Shown one piece after another: positions 20,745 through 29,586 of a DNA stretch of 64,000 bases. Positions within the stretch are counted from its first letter, which is position 1. Each line of letters opens with the position of its first letter. The stretch is from JAEULH01 sp963789785. Its GTDB lineage: Bacteria > Pseudomonadota > Alphaproteobacteria > Rhodospirillales > Defluviicoccaceae. Position numbers and translations under genes: made by a program. The stretch spans positions 1 to 64,000 of the forward strand of contig CAWBNC010000038.1 of NCBI GenBank assembly GCA_963789785.1. Direction: 5' to 3'. The notes beneath the pieces are model-generated. The model was not told the origin of the DNA and ran no database searches. It worked only from the letters and a program-made list of their open reading frames with translations.

Positions 20745-20771
20745 AAGAAGTGAAATTTTCCGGGTCGGGTT

Positions 20772-21990
20772 GTGCTTGCGGGTAAAACCATCCTTCTCGT
20801 TATCTCCGGCGGGATTGCGGCCTACAAGAGCCTCGAGCTGATCCGGGGCCTGAAGGAGCGCGGCGCGTCCTGCCGAAGCATCCTGACGGCCGCTGGAACC
20901 CAGTTCGTCACGCCTCTCTCGGTCGCCGCGCTGACGGAGAGCAAGGTCTACATGGACCTGTTCTCGCTGACCAATGAGAGCGAGATGGGCCACATCCAAC
21001 TGTCGCGCGCGGCCGATCTGGTTGTGGTCGCCCCTGCAACCGCCGATCTTCTCGCCCGCATGGCGTCGGGCCAGGCCGACGATCTGGCAACGACCGCGCT
21101 GCTCGCGACCGACAAGGACGTGATCTGCGCTCCGGCCATGAATGTGCGGATGTGGGAGCACCCGGCGACCCGGGCCAATCTCGCGACCTTGAAGCGCCGC
21201 GGTATCCGCTTCGTCGGCCCGAACGAGGGCGACATGGCCTGCGGCGAATGGGGCTTCGGACGAATGGCCGAACCGGCCGAGATCTTGACCGCGATCGAGG
21301 CCTGCTTCGCCGGTGGCGAAGTTCATCGGGGCCGACCGCTCGCCGGCGTGCGGGCACTGGTGACGAGCGGGCCGACCATCGAGCCCATCGATCCCGTCCG
21401 CTTCATCTGCAACCGCTCGTCGGGCCGTCAGGGCCACGCCATCGCCCGGACGCTGGCGGCGGCTGGCGCGCGGACGACGCTGGTCTCCGGACCCACGTCG
21501 CTGCCGGCGCCGTCCGGGGTCGCGATGGTTGCGGTGGAAACGGCGGAACAGATGCTGGGCGCGTGCGAAGCGGCGCTGCCGGTGGATGTGGCGGTCTGCG
21601 CCGCGGCCGTCTGCGACTGGCGGGTCACCCATGACGCCGCCGAGAAGATCAAGAAGGATCCGGGCGCTCCGCCGCCGGTGCTGGCGCTGGCGGAAAATCC
21701 CGACATCCTGGCCACCCTGAGCAACAGCGGGGCCGGGCGGCCGCGGCTTGTGATCGGGTTTGCCGCGGAGACGTCCGACGTCGTCGAAAACGCCACGGCC
21801 AAGCGCGCGCGCAAAGGCTGCGACTGGATCATCGGCAATGACGTCGGCCGGGCCAGCGGCACCTTCGGCGGCGAGGACAACACGGTCTACCTGATCTCGG
21901 CCGAGGGCGTCGAGCCTTGGCCGCGCATGTCGAAGGACGCCGTCGCCAGAGCGCCTGGTCGACGCCATTGCCCAAGCGCTGGAGCGGTAA
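20772..21990 (+). CDS. coaBC: Bifunctional CoaBC (PPC decarboxylase/synthetase), 3' frameshift
   Basis: Joins cysteine to 4'-phosphopantothenate and decarboxylates the product in coenzyme A synthesis. The N-terminal flavoprotein domain has ISGGIAAYKSLELIRGL, the catalytic His in SEMGHIQLSRAAD, and PAMNVRMWEHPAT. The C-terminal ligase domain follows at LVTSGPTIEPIDPVRFICNRSSGRQG and includes KIKKDPG. A frame break near 21954-21955 garbles the last residues. Removing one C gives SKDAVARALVDAIAQALER and a stop at 21990, the normal ending (405 residues). The start is GTG at 20772. dut begins one base after the corrected stop. Confidence 0.94.
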
Positions 21991-21991
21991 C

Positions 21992-22450
21992 ATGGCGGCG
22001 CTGACAGTTGACATCCGCCGGCTCGCGCATGGTCTCGATCTTCCTCTGCCGGCCTACGCCACGGCCCACAGCGCCGGACTCGATCTCCATGCCGCCGTCG
22101 CCGAACCGCTCGACATTGCGCCGCGGGCCCGGGCGCTCTTGCCCACCGGCGTAGCGATCGCCTTGCCCGATGGCTACGAGGCGCAGATCCGCGCCCGCTC
22201 CGGTCTCGCCATCGCGCACGGGATCGGCGTGCTCAACAGTCCCGGCACGATCGACGCCGACTATCGGGGTGAAATCGCCGTTATTCTCGTCAACTGCGGC
22301 GAACGCGCCTTTCGCGTCGAGCGCGGCATGCGGATCGCACAACTCGTGGTCGCGCCGGTGGAACGCGTGGTTTGGCGCGAGGTCGACCATCTTGCTGAGA
22401 CAGTGCGCGCCCACGGCGGCTTCGGCTCGACTGGAACGGCAGAGCCCTGA
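21992..22450 (+). CDS. dut: Deoxyuridine 5'-triphosphate nucleotidohydrolase
   Basis: A trimeric dUTPase of 152 residues that converts dUTP to dUMP, keeping uracil out of DNA and supplying dTMP synthesis. The five conserved motifs are visible: HSAGLDLHAA, RARSGLAIAHG, LNSPGTIDADYRGEI, ERGMRIAQLVV and the C-terminal P-loop-like GGFGSTG. ATG at 21992 was chosen because it directly follows the corrected coaBC stop and gives the family length. coaBC-dut adjacency is common in proteobacteria. Confidence 0.97.
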   Translation: MAALTVDIRRLAHGLDLPLPAYATAHSAGLDLHAAVAEPLDIAPRARALLPTGVAIALPDGYEAQIRARSGLAIAHGIGVLNSPGTIDADYRGEIAVILVNCGERAFRVERGMRIAQLVVAPVERVVWREVDHLAETVRAHGGFGSTGTAEP

Positions 22451-22474
22451 CGGCGCTCGCGGAAGGATGACGAC

Positions 22475-22930
22475 ATGTTGCGTCTTTCGAGAAAGACACT
22501 TTTCGCCATAGAGGCGGTTCTCGATATCGCCTACCACGCCGGGAGTGAACCGGTGCAGAGCCGCGAGATTACCCGGCGGCAGGGCATTCCCCGTCGCTAC
22601 CTGGAGCAGGCGCTGCAGAGCCTGGTCCGCCATGGTCTGCTGGTCGGCGTGCGCGGGCCGCGCGGCGGTTATCGCCTCGCCAAGGAACGGCGGCGAATCA
22701 CTGTCGGCGAGGTCATCCGGATCATTCGCCAGGTCGAGACGGCGGAAGATCCGTTGCAGGAGGCAAGCGGCTCGCAACTCGCCCAGCGGGTCGTTCGGCC
22801 GCTTTGGATGGAGTTGCAGGGCGAGCTCATGGACCGACTCGACCAGGTGACGATCGACGATCTCTGCGTCCGCGCCAACGGCGCTGGCATTGCCAGCGAA
22901 GGCCGGACCAACCTTGACTTCTCCATCTGA
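22475..22930 (+). CDS. Rrf2-family transcriptional regulator lacking Fe-S cysteines
   Basis: A 151-residue winged-helix regulator of the Rrf2 family, which includes IscR, NsrR, RirA and CymR. The recognition helix region (QGIPRRYLEQALQSLVRHGLL) and wing (VGVRGPRGGYRLAKE) are standard. IscR, NsrR and RirA carry three cysteines in the region after about residue 90. Here the only cysteine is near residue 130 (LCVRA), so an Fe-S cluster is unlikely. This cysteine-poor form plus the immediately following cysK (40 bp) recalls CymR of Firmicutes, which acts with CysK to control cysteine metabolism. That functional analogy is inference. Confidence 0.88.
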   Translation: MLRLSRKTLFAIEAVLDIAYHAGSEPVQSREITRRQGIPRRYLEQALQSLVRHGLLVGVRGPRGGYRLAKERRRITVGEVIRIIRQVETAEDPLQEASGSQLAQRVVRPLWMELQGELMDRLDQVTIDDLCVRANGAGIASEGRTNLDFSI

Positions 22931-22970
22931 AGCGCTGCCCCATGGCGCGAGCAAGCAATGTGAGGACACC

Positions 22971-23969
22971 ATGACCGAGCAACCGACGCTCGTGCGCAAT
23001 CGACCCGAACCCGACGCGATCGGCCGCGGGCGCGTCTACGAGAGCATTCTCGATACGGTCGGCAACACGCCGCTGGTGCGCTTGGCCAAGCTGGAAGCCG
23101 AGACAGGCTGCGGGGCGCGGCTGCTTGGCAAGTGCGAGTTCTTCAATCCTCTGAGCTCGGTCAAGGACCGCATCGGCCTCGCCATGATCCGCGCCGCCGA
23201 AGCCAGCGGCCGCATCGGTCCGGGCGCGACGCTTGTCGAGCCGACCTCCGGGAACACTGGCATCGCGCTCGCCTTCGTCTGCGCCGCGCGCGGCTATCGG
23301 CTGATCCTCACCATGCCGGAGAGCATGTCGGCGGAGCGGCGCAAGATGCTGGCCCTGCTCGGCGCCGAGATCGTCCTCACGCCGGCGCAGAAGGGGATGC
23401 CGGGGGCGGTGGGTCACGCCGAGGAGATCGTTGCGCAAACGCCGGGAGCCTTCATGCTCCAGCAGTTCAGCAATCCGGCCAATCCGGACATCCACCGCCA
23501 GACGACCGCCGAGGAAATCTGGCGCGATACCGGCGGCATCGTCGATGCGTTCATTAGCGGAGTCGGGACCGGCGGAACATTGACCGGCTGCGGCGAGGTG
23601 CTGAAGGCGCGGCGGCCGGGCGTGCGGATCATTGCGGTCGAGCCCGAGGACAGCCCGGTGCTTTCGGGCGGCATACCGGGGCCGCACAAGATCCAGGGCA
23701 TCGGCGCCGGGTTCGTGCCGGCCGTGCTCCGGATCGACCTGATCGACGAGGTCATCAAGATCGCCAACGAAACCGCCTTCGCCATGTCCAGACGCGTCGC
23801 CCGGCTGGAGGGACTGCCGGGAGGCATCTCGACCGGCGCCGCGCTGGCCGCCGCCGTCGAGGTCGGCAAGCGGCCGGAGATGGCGGACAAGACGATCGTC
23901 GCCATCCTGCCGTCGTTCGCCGAACGCTATCTGTCGACGGCGCTGTTCGAAGGCCTTGGCGGCGATTGA
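22971..23969 (+). CDS. cysK: Cysteine synthase (O-acetylserine sulfhydrylase)
   Basis: PLP enzyme of 332 residues making cysteine from O-acetylserine and sulfide. The PLP lysine is in NPLSSVKDRIG, the substrate loop is EPTSGNTGIALAF, and the phosphate-binding loop is SGVGTGGTLTG. The C-terminal LPSFAERYLSTALFE matches CysK. ATG at 22971 begins MTEQPTLVRNRPE, leaving about 20 residues before the conserved GRVYESILDTVGNTPLVRL. It is flanked by an Rrf2 regulator upstream and a MoeB/ThiF-like protein 14 bp downstream, so this is likely a sulfur-assimilation operon. Confidence 0.95.
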   Translation: MTEQPTLVRNRPEPDAIGRGRVYESILDTVGNTPLVRLAKLEAETGCGARLLGKCEFFNPLSSVKDRIGLAMIRAAEASGRIGPGATLVEPTSGNTGIALAFVCAARGYRLILTMPESMSAERRKMLALLGAEIVLTPAQKGMPGAVGHAEEIVAQTPGAFMLQQFSNPANPDIHRQTTAEEIWRDTGGIVDAFISGVGTGGTLTGCGEVLKARRPGVRIIAVEPEDSPVLSGGIPGPHKIQGIGAGFVPAVLRIDLIDEVIKIANETAFAMSRRVARLEGLPGGISTGAALAAAVEVGKRPEMADKTIVAILPSFAERYLSTALFEGLGGD

Positions 23970-23982
23970 ATACGCCGGTTGC

Positions 23983-24810
23983 ATGAACGCGCCGCGGACC
24001 CCGCCCAGGGAATTCAGCGACGATCAGCTCGTCCGCTACGCGCGCCACATCCTCCTCGACGAGATCGGCGGCCAGGGGCAGGCAAGGCTGTTTGCGGCGA
24101 AGGTGCTGGTCGTCGGCGCCGGCGGACTGGGCTCGCCGCTGCTGATGTATCTGGCGGCGGCCGGGGTCGGCACGCTCGGCATCGTCGACGACGACGTGGT
24201 CGAGCTCAGCAATCTCCAGCGCCAGATCGTCCATACCTCGTCGCGGATCGGCGAGGCCAAGGTGGCCAGCGCGCAGCGGACGGTCGCGGCCCTGAACCCG
24301 GAGACCACGGTCATCGCGCACGCGGAGCGGCTGGATGCCGGCAACGCCCTGGCCTTGATCGAGGGCTACGACGTGATCGCCGACGGCAGCGACAATTTCC
24401 CGACCCGCTTTCTCATCAACGATGCCTGCTTCTTCGCCCGCCGTCCGCTCGTCTCCGCGGCCGTGCTGCGCTTCGAGGGTCAAGTCGCGACCTTCAAGGC
24501 CTACGAGTACGGCGAGGACGGCCGCCACGGGCCGTGTTATCGCTGCCTCTTTCCCGAACCGCCGCCGCCGGGCGAGGTGCCGTCGTGCGCCGAAGCGGGC
24601 GTGCTCGGCGCATTCTGCGGCGTCGTCGGCTCCATTCAGGCCACCGAGGTGATCAAGGAGATCTTGGGGATTGGCGAGAGCCTGTCGGGCTCGCTGGTGC
24701 TGCTCGACGGCCTGCGCGCCCGCTTCCGCAAGATCGGGCTCGGCAGCGATCCCTGCTGCCCACTATGCGGCGCGTCGCCGTCGATCCGCGATCTTCGCCA
24801 GCATGACTGA
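23983..24810 (+). CDS. moeB: MoeB/ThiF-family E1-like adenylyltransferase
   Basis: A 275-residue ThiF-fold enzyme that adenylates the C-terminus of a ubiquitin-like sulfur carrier (MoaD, ThiS or a CysO-like protein). The nucleotide loop is VLVVGAGGLGSPLLMYLAAAG. The adenylation Arg and Asp-rich region is DDDVVELSNLQRQIVHT, and DGSDNFPTRFLINDAC is conserved. Zinc cysteine pairs are CYRC and CPLC. No C-terminal rhodanese domain is present. Which carrier it serves is unclear; with cysK directly upstream, a sulfur-carrier-linked cysteine or cofactor route is plausible. It overlaps the next gene by 8 bp. Confidence 0.88.
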   Translation: MNAPRTPPREFSDDQLVRYARHILLDEIGGQGQARLFAAKVLVVGAGGLGSPLLMYLAAAGVGTLGIVDDDVVELSNLQRQIVHTSSRIGEAKVASAQRTVAALNPETTVIAHAERLDAGNALALIEGYDVIADGSDNFPTRFLINDACFFARRPLVSAAVLRFEGQVATFKAYEYGEDGRHGPCYRCLFPEPPPPGEVPSCAEAGVLGAFCGVVGSIQATEVIKEILGIGESLSGSLVLLDGLRARFRKIGLGSDPCCPLCGASPSIRDLRQHD

Positions 24811-25261
24811 CGCAGCGACGCACGCGGGGCCGGAAAAGCTCTCGCTGATCGTCTTTTCCGGAGATTTCGAGCGGGTGCATTACGCGCTGTGCGTGGCGGC
24901 GAGCGCCGTCGCGGTCGGCACCGCGGCGACCCTGCTTTTTACCGGGCAGGCGATCCGCGCCCTGGCCGTCGACGTCGAAACGGATGGCGGTTCAGGTCCC
25001 GGCTGGCGATCCCTGCCGGGTGGCGACGGGCGGCGGGGCGGCGACATCGACGACGACTATCGCGCCCGCGGAGTTGCCGGCTTCGAGGAGCTGCTCGCCG
25101 CCTGTGCCGAACTCGGCGCACGTCTGATCCTCTGCGAGATGGGACTGCGGGTCGCGGGTCTCGACCGCAGCGCTCTGCGTCAGGATCTGGTGCTTGAGGA
25201 GGCGGGTCTGGCGACGTTCCTCGCCGATGCCTCGGCCGCGGGCGCCATCACCTTCATCTGA
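24803..25261 (+). CDS. DsrE/DsrF-like sulfur-relay family protein
   Basis: A 152-residue protein of the DsrE2-like group. KLSLIVFSGDFERVHYALCVAASAVAVGTAATLLFTGQAI is the recognisable N-terminal core (strand, hydrophobic helix, strand), and the second half holds an ELGARLILCEMGLRV segment with a cysteine that could take up persulfide. ATG at 24803 overlaps the end of the MoeB-like gene by 8 bp, so translation is probably coupled. Position in the rrf2-cysK-moeB cluster supports a role in sulfur transfer, but the partner is not known. Confidence 0.8.
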   Translation: MTDAATHAGPEKLSLIVFSGDFERVHYALCVAASAVAVGTAATLLFTGQAIRALAVDVETDGGSGPGWRSLPGGDGRRGGDIDDDYRARGVAGFEELLAACAELGARLILCEMGLRVAGLDRSALRQDLVLEEAGLATFLADASAAGAITFI

Positions 25262-25308
25262 GCGAGGTTGGGACCGCGCAGGCACCACCGGTCAGGACTG
25301 CGACCCGA

Positions 25309-26301
25309 TCAGAAGCGAACGTCCTCGGGCAGGATCCGGTTGGGCGGCTTGTGTCCGTCAACGAAGCTCTTGATGTTGATCAACACGCATTCGCCCATGC
25401 CAATTCGGCCCTCGATCGTCGCCGAGCCCATGTGCGGCAACAGGACGACGTTTTCCAGCTGCAGCAGCTTGGGATTGACGGCAGGCTCGTTGACGAAGAC
25501 GTCCAGCGCGGCGCCGGCCAGCTCCTTGTTGCGCAGCAGGCGGATCAGCGCGGCCTCATCGATGATTTCGCCTCGGGCGGTATTGACGAGATAGGCGTGG
25601 GACGGAATGAGTTTCAGCCGCCGGACCGACAGCAGGTGGTAGGTCGCCGGGGTGTGCGGGCAGTGGATGGTGATGAAATCCATCCGCGCCAGCATCTGAT
25701 CGAGGCTCTCGTGGTAGGTCGCCTCCAGTTCCGCCTCGATATCTGGATGAACGCGGCGGCGGTTGTGATAGTGGATGCTCATGTCGAAGGCACGCGCGCG
25801 ACGCGCCACGGCCTGGCCGATTCGGCCCATCCCGAGAATGCCGAGGCGCTTGCCGGCGACCCGGTGGCCGAGCATCCATGTCGGCGACCAGCCGTTCCAC
25901 TCGCCCGCGCGCAACACCCGCTCGCCCTCGGTCAGCCGGCGCGGCACGCTCAGCAACATGGCCATGGTCATGTCGGCCGTGTCCTCGGTAAGGACATCCG
26001 GCGTGTTGGTGATCGTGATTCCGCGCCCGTGGGCCGCGCGCACGTCGATGTTGTCGATGCCGGCGCCGTAGTTGGCGATGAGCTTCAGCCGATTCGCCGG
26101 CGCGTTCAGCAGCTTCGCATCGATGCGATCGGTGACGGTTGGGACAAGAACGTCGGCGATGGCCGCCGCCTCGGCCAAGCGCTGCGCGCTCATCGGCGTG
26201 TCGTCCAGATTTAGACGCACGTCGAACAGCTCCATCATCCGCGTTTCAACGACGCCGGGCAGCTTCCGCGTAACGATAACGAGGGGTTTCTGCTTCGCCA
26301 T
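25309..26301 (-). CDS. D-2-hydroxyacid dehydrogenase (glyoxylate/hydroxypyruvate reductase type)
   Basis: A 330-residue NAD(P)-dependent dehydrogenase of the GyaR/D-glycerate dehydrogenase group, reducing glyoxylate or hydroxypyruvate. The Rossmann loop is LGILGMGRIGQAVARRARAF. Catalytic residues are visible: Arg in VNTARGEIIDEAAL, Glu in NEPAVNP and His in LLPHMGSATIE. The substrate-side loop is IANYGAGIDNIDV. It is convergent with the DsrE-like gene and divergent from a secreted SH3 protein. Confidence 0.93.
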   Translation of the reverse strand: MAKQKPLVIVTRKLPGVVETRMMELFDVRLNLDDTPMSAQRLAEAAAIADVLVPTVTDRIDAKLLNAPANRLKLIANYGAGIDNIDVRAAHGRGITITNTPDVLTEDTADMTMAMLLSVPRRLTEGERVLRAGEWNGWSPTWMLGHRVAGKRLGILGMGRIGQAVARRARAFDMSIHYHNRRRVHPDIEAELEATYHESLDQMLARMDFITIHCPHTPATYHLLSVRRLKLIPSHAYLVNTARGEIIDEAALIRLLRNKELAGAALDVFVNEPAVNPKLLQLENVVLLPHMGSATIEGRIGMGECVLINIKSFVDGHKPPNRILPEDVRF

Positions 26302-26425
26302 GATAAGATCAGCCGCCGGCCAAGATGCCGCGGCTCCCGGTTACCGTCCATTGGCTGGTGACTTGACCGTCGATCGCCCGAGGTCACTATAGTCAGCGGC
26401 CCGGCGTTGTCACCGCATACCGTTC

Positions 26426-26927
26426 GTGAGGCTATCCCATTCCCATCCGCGTCTTTCTTCTGTGCGCCGTCCTCCTGGCGGGGCTCAACGCGGCAAGCGC
26501 CGCATCCACTCAGCTTCCTGAGTCCCGCTACGTCAGTCTGCGCGCCAGCGAGGTCAATCTCCGCGTCGGCCCCGGCGACCAGTACCCGATCGCCTGGGTC
26601 TATCATCGCCCGGGCCTGCCGCTCGAAATCACCGCTGAATTCGATGTCTGGCGGCGCGTCCGCGACTGGCAGGGCGAAGAAGGCTGGATCCACTCCAACA
26701 TGCTGAGCACGCAGCGGACGGTGATCATCATCGACGGCGTACAGCCTCTGCGAAAGAAGCCGAACGGGGGCAGTACGACGATCGCCACCGCGGAACCAGG
26801 CGTCGTCGCCCGGCTTCTTCGCTGCCCGAAGCGGACCGAGTGGTGCCAGATCGAGGTCAATGGCATGCGCGGCTGGGCTCCCCGCCCGCACATCTGGGGA
26901 ATTCACCAGGGCGAAACGGTCGACTGA
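26426..26927 (+). CDS. Secreted SH3-domain protein, frameshift near start
   Basis: A small exported protein with two bacterial SH3 modules, a type often linked to cell-wall binding. The main frame, readable from 26439, gives a signal peptide (RVFLLCAVLLAGLNAASA), then SH3 modules at YVSLRASEVNLRVGPGDQYP and VIIIDGVQPLRKKPN, ending GIHQGETVD. This frame has no normal start and meets a stop at 26427-26429. If one C in the CCC at 26436-26438 is an extra base, translation starts at GTG 26426 as MRLSIPIRVFLL and gives 166 residues. It is divergent from the hydroxyacid dehydrogenase, an association I recognise from other alphaproteobacteria. Confidence 0.8.
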
Positions 26928-27218
26928 GCCGGCTTCTGCTCGTCCAACACCTTTGTACACGGTGTCTGCATTCATCGGCGGATCGTTCGCCTGGCGAAGG
27001 CGATATGGAAGTTCATCATGACGTTCGCCGCTTGGCACTTGGCCCTGGAAACTCGTGCGGCGGGCTCAGAGACTTGAACCCGACGAAGTCCGTTCAACGC
27101 TACCGATAGTCGCCCATGCAAGGCCGGCAACACCGCGCGGGACAATCAAGTATGCCTCTGTTAGTTTTATAGAGGTGGCGCAGCGCGGACCTGTCATCGC
27201 GATCTTGTCAGGGCGACT

Positions 27219-28923
27219 TTGACTGCGCAAGTCCGATCCATCGGCGACAGAAGAGGCGACGGCGACGAAACAGACGCTTTTGATGGCGCGGACCTCGCGG
27301 GATTAGTCGCCCTGCTGCTCTGGGGTCTGCATATGGTCCAGAGCGGCGTCCTGCGGGCTTGCGGTCCGAGCTTGCGCCGCCTGCTTGGCATCGCGCTCGG
27401 CAATCGCATCAAAGCATTCTTCGTCGGGCTGGTGGTCACCAGCGGATTGCAGAGCAGCACCGCAACCGCACTGATGATCACGTCTTTCACGGCGCGTGGT
27501 CTGGTCGAGTTCGTGCCGGCGCTCGCAGTGATGCTCGGCGCCAATGTCGGCACGACACTGATCGTTCAGGCCATGGCCTTCGATGTGTACAAGGTGGCGC
27601 CGATCCTCGTGCTAGCCGGCCTGTTTCTGTTCCGGCGCGGTCGCATGTCACGCACACGCGATTTCGGGCGCGTCGCCATCGGTCTCGGGCTGATGCTGTT
27701 CGCCCTCAGAGCGCTGATGATCATGGTCGCGCCTTCTGAAGACACTCCCTTCCTGCGGCTGCTGCTCGAACTCGATCACTTCGGACCCTCTGCTAGCAGT
27801 GACGATAGCCGCCGGTCTCGCCTGGGCGGCGCACTCAAGCGTCGCCGTCGTGCTGCTCATCATGTCGTTCGTCGCGAACGGGGCGATTCCACTTGACGCC
27901 GCACTCGCCCTGGTTCTCGGCGCCAATTTGGGAACCTCCATTAATCCGTTGGTGGAAGCGCAACCGGTCGGCGATGCGGCCGCGAGGCGGCTTCCGCTCG
28001 GCAATATCCTCAGCCGTCTCCTGGGGTGCGTCGTCGTGCTCCTCATCATTGATCGGGTCGGCCCGTTCATGAGCCGCCTGGAGCCGAATCCAGTTCGGGC
28101 GTTAGCGGATTTCCATACAGGCTTCAATCTGCTTCTGGCTTTGGTGTTTCTACCGCTGTTGGGGCCGTGGGCAAGTCTATTGCGCCGGATAATCCGGACG
28201 CCCGTCGCGCCCGAGGATCCGTCGCGCCCGCGTTATCTCGACGCGCCTGCGTGCGAGGATCCGGGGGTCGGACTGGCGGGCGCTGCCCGCGAAGCGCTAC
28301 GTATGGCGGACGTCCTGGAGGCGATGTTACAGGGTGCGCTCGACGGTCTCGATGGTGGAGACCGGAAGCGCATTTCGCAAAACAAGCAACTGGATGACGT
28401 TCTCGACAGCCTCGACAGAGCGATCACCGGCTTCCTGATGCGGATGGAGCCGGAGGAAATGGACGAACAAGAGAGCCGGCGCGTGTCGGAATTCCTGGCG
28501 TTCACCAAAAACTTCGAGCAAGCCGGCGACGTTATCGAAAGGAGCTTGATGCCCCTCGCCGCCAGGCGACTGAAGCGTGGCTTCACCTTTTCCAATGAAG
28601 CCGCGGCCGAGATCCGTGAAATGGTCGAGAGGTCAGTGGACAACGTCCGTGCCGCCGCGGCCGTGTTCATGACTTACGATATTCGAGCCGCAAGACGCCT
28701 TATGGGTGAAAAGGAGGTTTTCCGCGACCTCGAGGCGCTAGCGGCCGAAGCGCACTTCGCGCGCATTCGAACGAGCCGAGCGGAGACCATCGAAACCGGA
28801 GCGTTGCAGCTCGACGTACTTCGGGACTTGCGGCGCGTCAACGCGCATATCGTCACCGCCGCCTATCCGGTGCTCGAAGAGCATGGCGAGCTGCTACCCA
28901 GCCGCCTCCGGCTGCGGGCCTGA
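27219..28923 (+). CDS. Na/Pi cotransporter with C-terminal PhoU-like domain, frameshifted
   Basis: An NptA/PhoU-type sodium-phosphate cotransporter of 567 residues after correction. The two inverted transporter repeats carry the signatures GLQSSTATALMITSF plus LGANVGTTLIVQAM, and AAHSSVAVVLLIMSF plus LGANLGTSINPLV. A helical PhoU-like tail follows from about residue 350. The frame breaks at 27783-27784: removing one G joins LLLELDHF to DPLLAVTIAAGLAWAAHSS. The start is TTG at 27219 with AGGG at 27210-27213; no ATG fits better. The 290 bp upstream contain no recognised gene. Confidence 0.88.
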
Positions 28924-28973
28924 TCGCTGTTCCCTGCCAAATTTCGCGACGCCTCATCCGCTAGTATCCGGCT

Positions 28974-29564
28974 TCAGGCGAAGTCTTCGCTCAGCGACCG
29001 TCGCGTTTCGTCCGAAAGCGCCGCCATGTGGCTGTAATTGGGGTGCTCGATGGCGAGCAGGACGCGGGCTCCATCCGCCCGAAAGGCTTCGATCTGTTCG
29101 GGCTTGAAGGGAAAGCGGATGAAGTGCACCGATGAAGTCTTGCCGTCGGCGGTCGTGCGCTCGGCGTCGTCGTCGGAGACGGCCCCGACCCGCATCTCGC
29201 CGATGACGAAGCTGATGTGGGTCTCGATGCCGGCCAGCTCGCGGAGCACCTTCGCCCGCCTGACCGGGTTGTCGATCTCGATCATGAATGTCGCGACCAG
29301 GGTTCGACCGTCCGGAATAAGGGGATTGTAGGCACGCAGCTCGTCTTCGATCTGCGCCTCGCCGCCCTGTTCGACGAACAGCATTTCGTGCACCTGATGC
29401 AGCATGGTGTCGTAGTTCTCGAAATAGAAGGCCGCATCGGGGCCGACGGCCACCCGGCGAGGGCGCTTCATCGTCGCCATCTGGCGACGGCGGTCGTCGC
29501 GGACGCGGCCATAGTCCGCCATCGGCATGAGATCCGCGCGCGTGATTTCGGTCTTGGCTGGCAT
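28974..29564 (-). CDS. DUF3501 family protein
   Basis: A 196-residue conserved protein of unknown function. The start MPAKTEITRADLMPMADYGR at 29564 matches the family beginning, and the frame upstream overlaps the Fe-S gene. Conserved features include RRVAVGPDAAFYFENYDTML, the acidic segment EMLFVEQGGEAQIEDEL, and the C-terminal EHPNYSHMAALSDETRRSL. It has no cysteines. It is the last gene of a minus-strand cluster behind rubrerythrin and a GlpC-like Fe-S protein. I recognise this trio from other proteobacteria, and it suggests a shared redox or peroxide role, but no activity is established. Confidence 0.85.
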   Translation of the reverse strand: MPAKTEITRADLMPMADYGRVRDDRRRQMATMKRPRRVAVGPDAAFYFENYDTMLHQVHEMLFVEQGGEAQIEDELRAYNPLIPDGRTLVATFMIEIDNPVRRAKVLRELAGIETHISFVIGEMRVGAVSDDDAERTTADGKTSSVHFIRFPFKPEQIEAFRADGARVLLAIEHPNYSHMAALSDETRRSLSEDFA

Positions 29565-29586
29565 AGCTTCCTCCGGCGTCGGTGCT

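Noticed and set aside
19362..21968. 868-codon minus-strand frame opposite ubiB and coaBC
   Set aside because: It is the shadow of two strongly conserved plus-strand genes; long antisense frames are expected in GC-rich DNA.
26928..27218. RNA gene in the gap before the Na/Pi transporter
   Set aside because: No tRNA cloverleaf or repeated structure was visible; it appears to hold only the promoter region of the transporter.
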